A stretch of DNA of 38,195 nucleotides from an uncultured Vogesella sp. (GTDB taxonomy: Bacteria > Pseudomonadota > Gammaproteobacteria > Burkholderiales > Chromobacteriaceae). This document shows, in pieces, positions 36,001-38,195 of this stretch; position 1 is the first letter of the stretch; each line of letters begins with the position of its first letter. A program made the translations under genes and the position numbers. Below the pieces are notes generated by a model. The model was not told the DNA's origin, did not search any database, and worked only from the letters and a program-made list of their open reading frames with translations. Where the stretch lies: contig CAMLGD010000005.1 in the NCBI GenBank assembly GCA_946479405.1, positions 1 through 38,195 on the forward strand. Direction: 5' to 3'.

Positions 36001-36453
36001 ATGCAATGGAAACCAAATACCACAGTCGCCGCCATCATCGAGCGTGACGGCCGCTTTCTGATGGTGCGCGAAAACACCCCGCACGGGGTACGCCTGAACC
36101 AGCCCGCCGGCCACCTGGAATATGGCGAGACCCTTCTCGCCGCCGTGGCGCGCGAGGCGCTGGAAGAAACCGGCTACCCCGCCACCGCCACCGCGCTGGT
36201 CGGCATTTACCTGGCGGACAAGGAAGACAGCGCCGACATCACCTACCTGCGCTTTGCCTTCGCCTGCGACGCGGCGGCCGAACCTGACGGCCGCCAGCTC
36301 GACGACGGCATCATCGAGGCGGTGTGGCTGAGCGTGGACGAGATCCGCGCGCAGCAGGCGATCTGGCGCAGCCCGCTGGTGGGGCGCTGCGTCGACGACT
36401 ACCTGGCCGGCCAGCGCTTGCCGCTGTCCGTGCTGCACCATCACGGCCACTAG
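36001..36453 (+). CDS. nudJ: NUDIX phosphatase NudJ
   Basis: 150 residues; E. coli NudJ (YmfB) has 153 and also lies next to mnmA. It hydrolyses thiamine pyrophosphates and nucleoside di/triphosphates. The NUDIX box spans 37-59, with Gly37, Glu43, Arg51-Glu52 and Glu55-Glu56 in the order GHLEYGE..., REALEETGY. The start MQWKPNTTVAAIIERDGRFL is typical. The ATG at 36001 has AGGA 8-10 bases upstream; a TTG at 35974 would lie inside the Fur-type box and is rejected. It ends 3 bases before the following gene, so all three genes to mnmA are one operon. Confidence 0.93.
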   Translation: MQWKPNTTVAAIIERDGRFLMVRENTPHGVRLNQPAGHLEYGETLLAAVAREALEETGYPATATALVGIYLADKEDSADITYLRFAFACDAAAEPDGRQLDDGIIEAVWLSVDEIRAQQAIWRSPLVGRCVDDYLAGQRLPLSVLHHHGH

Positions 36454-36456
36454 ATC

Positions 36457-36999
36457 ATGCGTCGGGGGTGGCTGTGCCTGCTATGGCTGGTGCTGCACGC
36501 CCTGCCGGCCGGTGCGGCCGAGCTAACCCTCTGTTACCATTACGGTTGCGATCAGCAGCAGCGGCTTGAACTGGGCGAGGATGCCCTCAGCTGGATGCAA
36601 CAGCGCTTGCAGGCGGCGGATTCCGCCAGCGACGAGCGCAACGCACTGCAAGACGTGGTGCTGGCCTACTATCAGCTGGCGGCGCAACAGGCGCCGATCG
36701 CCGCCGACCGTGGCGGCAACCACGAAGATGCCCGCACCCTCGGGCGCATGGACTGCATTGATCACAGCCACAACGTCGCGCAGCTGCTGCAACTGCTGGA
36801 TACGCGGCAATGGCTGCACTACCACCATCTTGCCGGGGCCGTATTCCGCGCCCCGCTGCTGTTCAACCAGCACTACGCCGTCGGCCTGGATGCCATCGAC
36901 GCCCCCGAACACTGGGTGATCGATGCCTGGCCGCGAGATTTCGGGGCACCACCACTGGTGGTGCCTCTTGCACTCTGGAAGGAAGGATTTTCCCCGTGA
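36457..36999 (+). CDS. Secreted protein of unknown function between nudJ and mnmA
   Basis: 180 residues. The signal peptide [22 protein letters not shown] ends in a likely GAA cleavage site. The mature part carries CYHYGCD (near 26-32), a helical stretch, then [22 protein letters not shown] and a [22 protein letters not shown] end. I recall conserved hypothetical proteobacterial proteins with this CY-YGC and MDCIDxS pattern but know no function. Paired cysteines suggest periplasmic disulfides. The stop overlaps the mnmA start codon (GTGA), so the two are translationally coupled, an unexpected pairing of a secreted protein with a tRNA thiolase. Codon usage matches the neighbours. Confidence 0.82.
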   Translation: MRRGWLCLLWLVLHALPAGAAELTLCYHYGCDQQQRLELGEDALSWMQQRLQAADSASDERNALQDVVLAYYQLAAQQAPIAADRGGNHEDARTLGRMDCIDHSHNVAQLLQLLDTRQWLHYHHLAGAVFRAPLLFNQHYAVGLDAIDAPEHWVIDAWPRDFGAPPLVVPLALWKEGFSP

Positions 37000-38072
37000 C
37001 GGGTAAAAAACGCATTGTCGTCGGCATGTCCGGCGGTGTGGATTCGTCGGTAACCGCCTGGCTGCTGAAGCAGCAGGGGCACGAAGTGATCGGCGTGTTC
37101 ATGCAGAACTGGGAAGACGACAACGACGACGAATACTGCTCGATCAAGCAGGACGCGCTCGACGCGATGAGCGTGGCCGACATCGTCGGCATCGACATGG
37201 AGATCGTCAACTTCGCCAAGGAATACAAGGACCGTGTGTTCTCGTACTTCCTCAAGGAATACTCGGCCGGCCGCACCCCCAACCCGGACGTGCTGTGCAA
37301 TGCAGAGATCAAGTTCAAGGCCTTCCTCGACTACGCCATGGAACTGGGCGCCGACTGCATCGCCACCGGCCACTACGCGCGCAAGCTGGAACAAGATGGC
37401 ACCCATTACCTGATGAAGGGCGTGGACCAAAGCAAGGACCAGAGCTACTTCCTGTATCGCCTGCAGCAGCACCAGCTGGCCAAGGCACTGTTTCCGCTGG
37501 GCGATATCCACAAAAGCGAAGTACGGCGCCTGGCCGAGGAAGCCCGCCTGCCCACCGCCGCCAAGAAAGACTCCACCGGTATCTGCTTTATCGGCGAGCG
37601 TCCGTTCCGCGAATTCCTGCAACGCTACCTGCCCACCAAGCCGGGCGAGATGATCACCCCGGATGGCAAGGTGGTGGGCGAGCATGTCGGGCTGATGTTC
37701 TACACCCTGGGCCAGCGCAAGGGCCTCAACATCGGCGGCAGCAAGGACAGCAACGGCGAGCCGTGGTTTGTCGGCGGCAAGGACATGGCCGCTAACAAGC
37801 TGATCGTGGTGCAGGGTCACGACCACCCGCTGCTGCTGAAGCCGGCGCTGCAGATGGACGACCTGTCGTGGACGCTGCCGCAGCCGCCGGCCGCCGGCGA
37901 CTACGCTGCCAAGAACCGCTACCGCATGGCCGACGCCGCCTGCAGCCTGTCGCCCATCGTCGACGGCAAGGCCACGCTGACCTTCCGCGACAAGCAATGG
38001 GCGGTCACCCCCGGCCAGTCCGCCGTGCTGTACGACGGTGATATCTGCCTCGGCGGCGGCATCATCCAGTAA
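36996..38072 (+). CDS. mnmA: tRNA-specific 2-thiouridylase MnmA
   Basis: 358 residues, normal length. MnmA thiolates U34 of Lys, Glu and Gln tRNAs with sulfur relayed by the Tus system. The PP-loop SGGVDSS is at 12-18. Catalytic cysteines are Cys101 ([12 protein letters not shown]) and Cys197 ([10 protein letters not shown]). [20 protein letters not shown] and [17 protein letters not shown] are diagnostic. The start is GTG at 36996; GGAAGGA lies about 10 bases upstream and the codon overlaps the previous stop by 4 bases. It is the last gene of the nudJ operon and ends at a repeat palindrome and terminator. Confidence 0.96.
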   Translation: MTGKKRIVVGMSGGVDSSVTAWLLKQQGHEVIGVFMQNWEDDNDDEYCSIKQDALDAMSVADIVGIDMEIVNFAKEYKDRVFSYFLKEYSAGRTPNPDVLCNAEIKFKAFLDYAMELGADCIATGHYARKLEQDGTHYLMKGVDQSKDQSYFLYRLQQHQLAKALFPLGDIHKSEVRRLAEEARLPTAAKKDSTGICFIGERPFREFLQRYLPTKPGEMITPDGKVVGEHVGLMFYTLGQRKGLNIGGSKDSNGEPWFVGGKDMAANKLIVVQGHDHPLLLKPALQMDDLSWTLPQPPAAGDYAAKNRYRMADAACSLSPIVDGKATLTFRDKQWAVTPGQSAVLYDGDICLGGGIIQ

Positions 38073-38081
38073 GCCGGAACA

Positions 38082-38101
38082 TGCGGCCAACGTTGGCCGC
38101 A
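38082..38101. repeat. Divergent palindrome of the GTTGGCCGCA word
   Basis: TGCGGCCAACGTTGGCCGCA, identical in core to the palindrome at 31626-31647. It starts 9 bases after the mnmA stop and 10 bases before the true terminator. Confidence 0.9.
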
Positions 38102-38111
38102 ACGCCCGGTG

Positions 38112-38142
38112 ACAAGGCCCCGCTATGCGGGGCCTTGTGCTT
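38112..38142 (+). terminator. mnmA terminator
   Basis: ACAAGGCCCCGC (38112-38123) pairs with GCGGGGCCTTGT (38127-38138) around TAT, followed by GCTTTA. The remaining 53 bases of the window show no supportable gene. Confidence 0.75.
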
Positions 38143-38195
38143 TAGGTTCGCGGACCCGTCGATCACCGGTCTGGCCGCACAGGTGTGCAACCAGC

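Noticed and set aside
38139..38195. Possible C-terminus of a minus-strand gene entering from the right edge
   Set aside because: One minus frame stays open until a TAG inside the mnmA terminator, but 20-odd residues without a motif are not enough to call a gene.

Overview
The window is a GC-rich, gene-dense bacterial chromosome segment. Its gene order points to a betaproteobacterium of the order Neisseriales, probably the Chromobacteriaceae (Chromobacterium, Vogesella or Aquitalea-like). This is inferred from the run ndk-rlmN-pilW-rodZ-ispG-hisS-yfgM-bamB-der-hfq-hflX-hflK-hflC-hisZ-purA, from the short Hfq, and from the marR-oprM-emrA-emrB efflux locus. I ran no database search. No rRNA, tRNA, CRISPR array, transposase or prophage gene is visible; nearly all of it reads as core genome.

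Layout. Positions 1-1050 (+) hold the end of an RND efflux pump, a 142-bp palindromic element, and a YgaP-like pair (DUF2892 membrane protein, rhodanese). Positions 1178-16290 (-) form one long colinear housekeeping cluster for nucleotide kinase, rRNA/tRNA methylation, pilus biogenesis, cell shape, isoprenoid synthesis, tRNA charging, outer-membrane assembly, ribosome GTPases, Hfq, HflKC, HisZ and PurA. It is punctuated by internal hairpins. Then come a SPOR-domain protein (+), zapE, cysM, glyA and an unrecognised 368-aa gene (all -), and a 711-bp gene-poor interval. That interval carries a well-formed candidate small RNA with its own promoter and terminator. Next on + are sbcB, a TauE/SafE permease, a UPF0303 gene, miaA, and a MarR-controlled tripartite efflux operon. 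After these lie ridA and a fatty-acid desaturase (-), a DUF945 gene (+), bacterioferritin and bacterioferritin-associated ferredoxin (-, with a Fur-type box), and nudJ-(secreted hypothetical)-mnmA (+).

Main discovery candidates. (1) The 10-base word GTTGGCCGCA occurs 28 times on the two strands, about one per 1.4 kb; roughly 0.1-0.2 would be expected from base composition. About half the copies are intergenic. Four inverted pairs sit at gene ends, three of them beside a separate normal terminator. The 15 genic copies are read as four different peptides (AAN, VGR, LAA, CGQ), so selection appears to act on DNA. Density and layout resemble the DNA uptake sequences of Neisseria and Pasteurellaceae, but the word differs from the Neisseria DUS I know. 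(2) A roughly 92-nt intergenic sRNA (about 22380-22471) has a TTGACA-N17-GATAAT promoter, a GntR-like palindrome touching the -35, two exact TTTCTCCT anti-Shine-Dalgarno boxes 11 nt apart, and a strong terminator.
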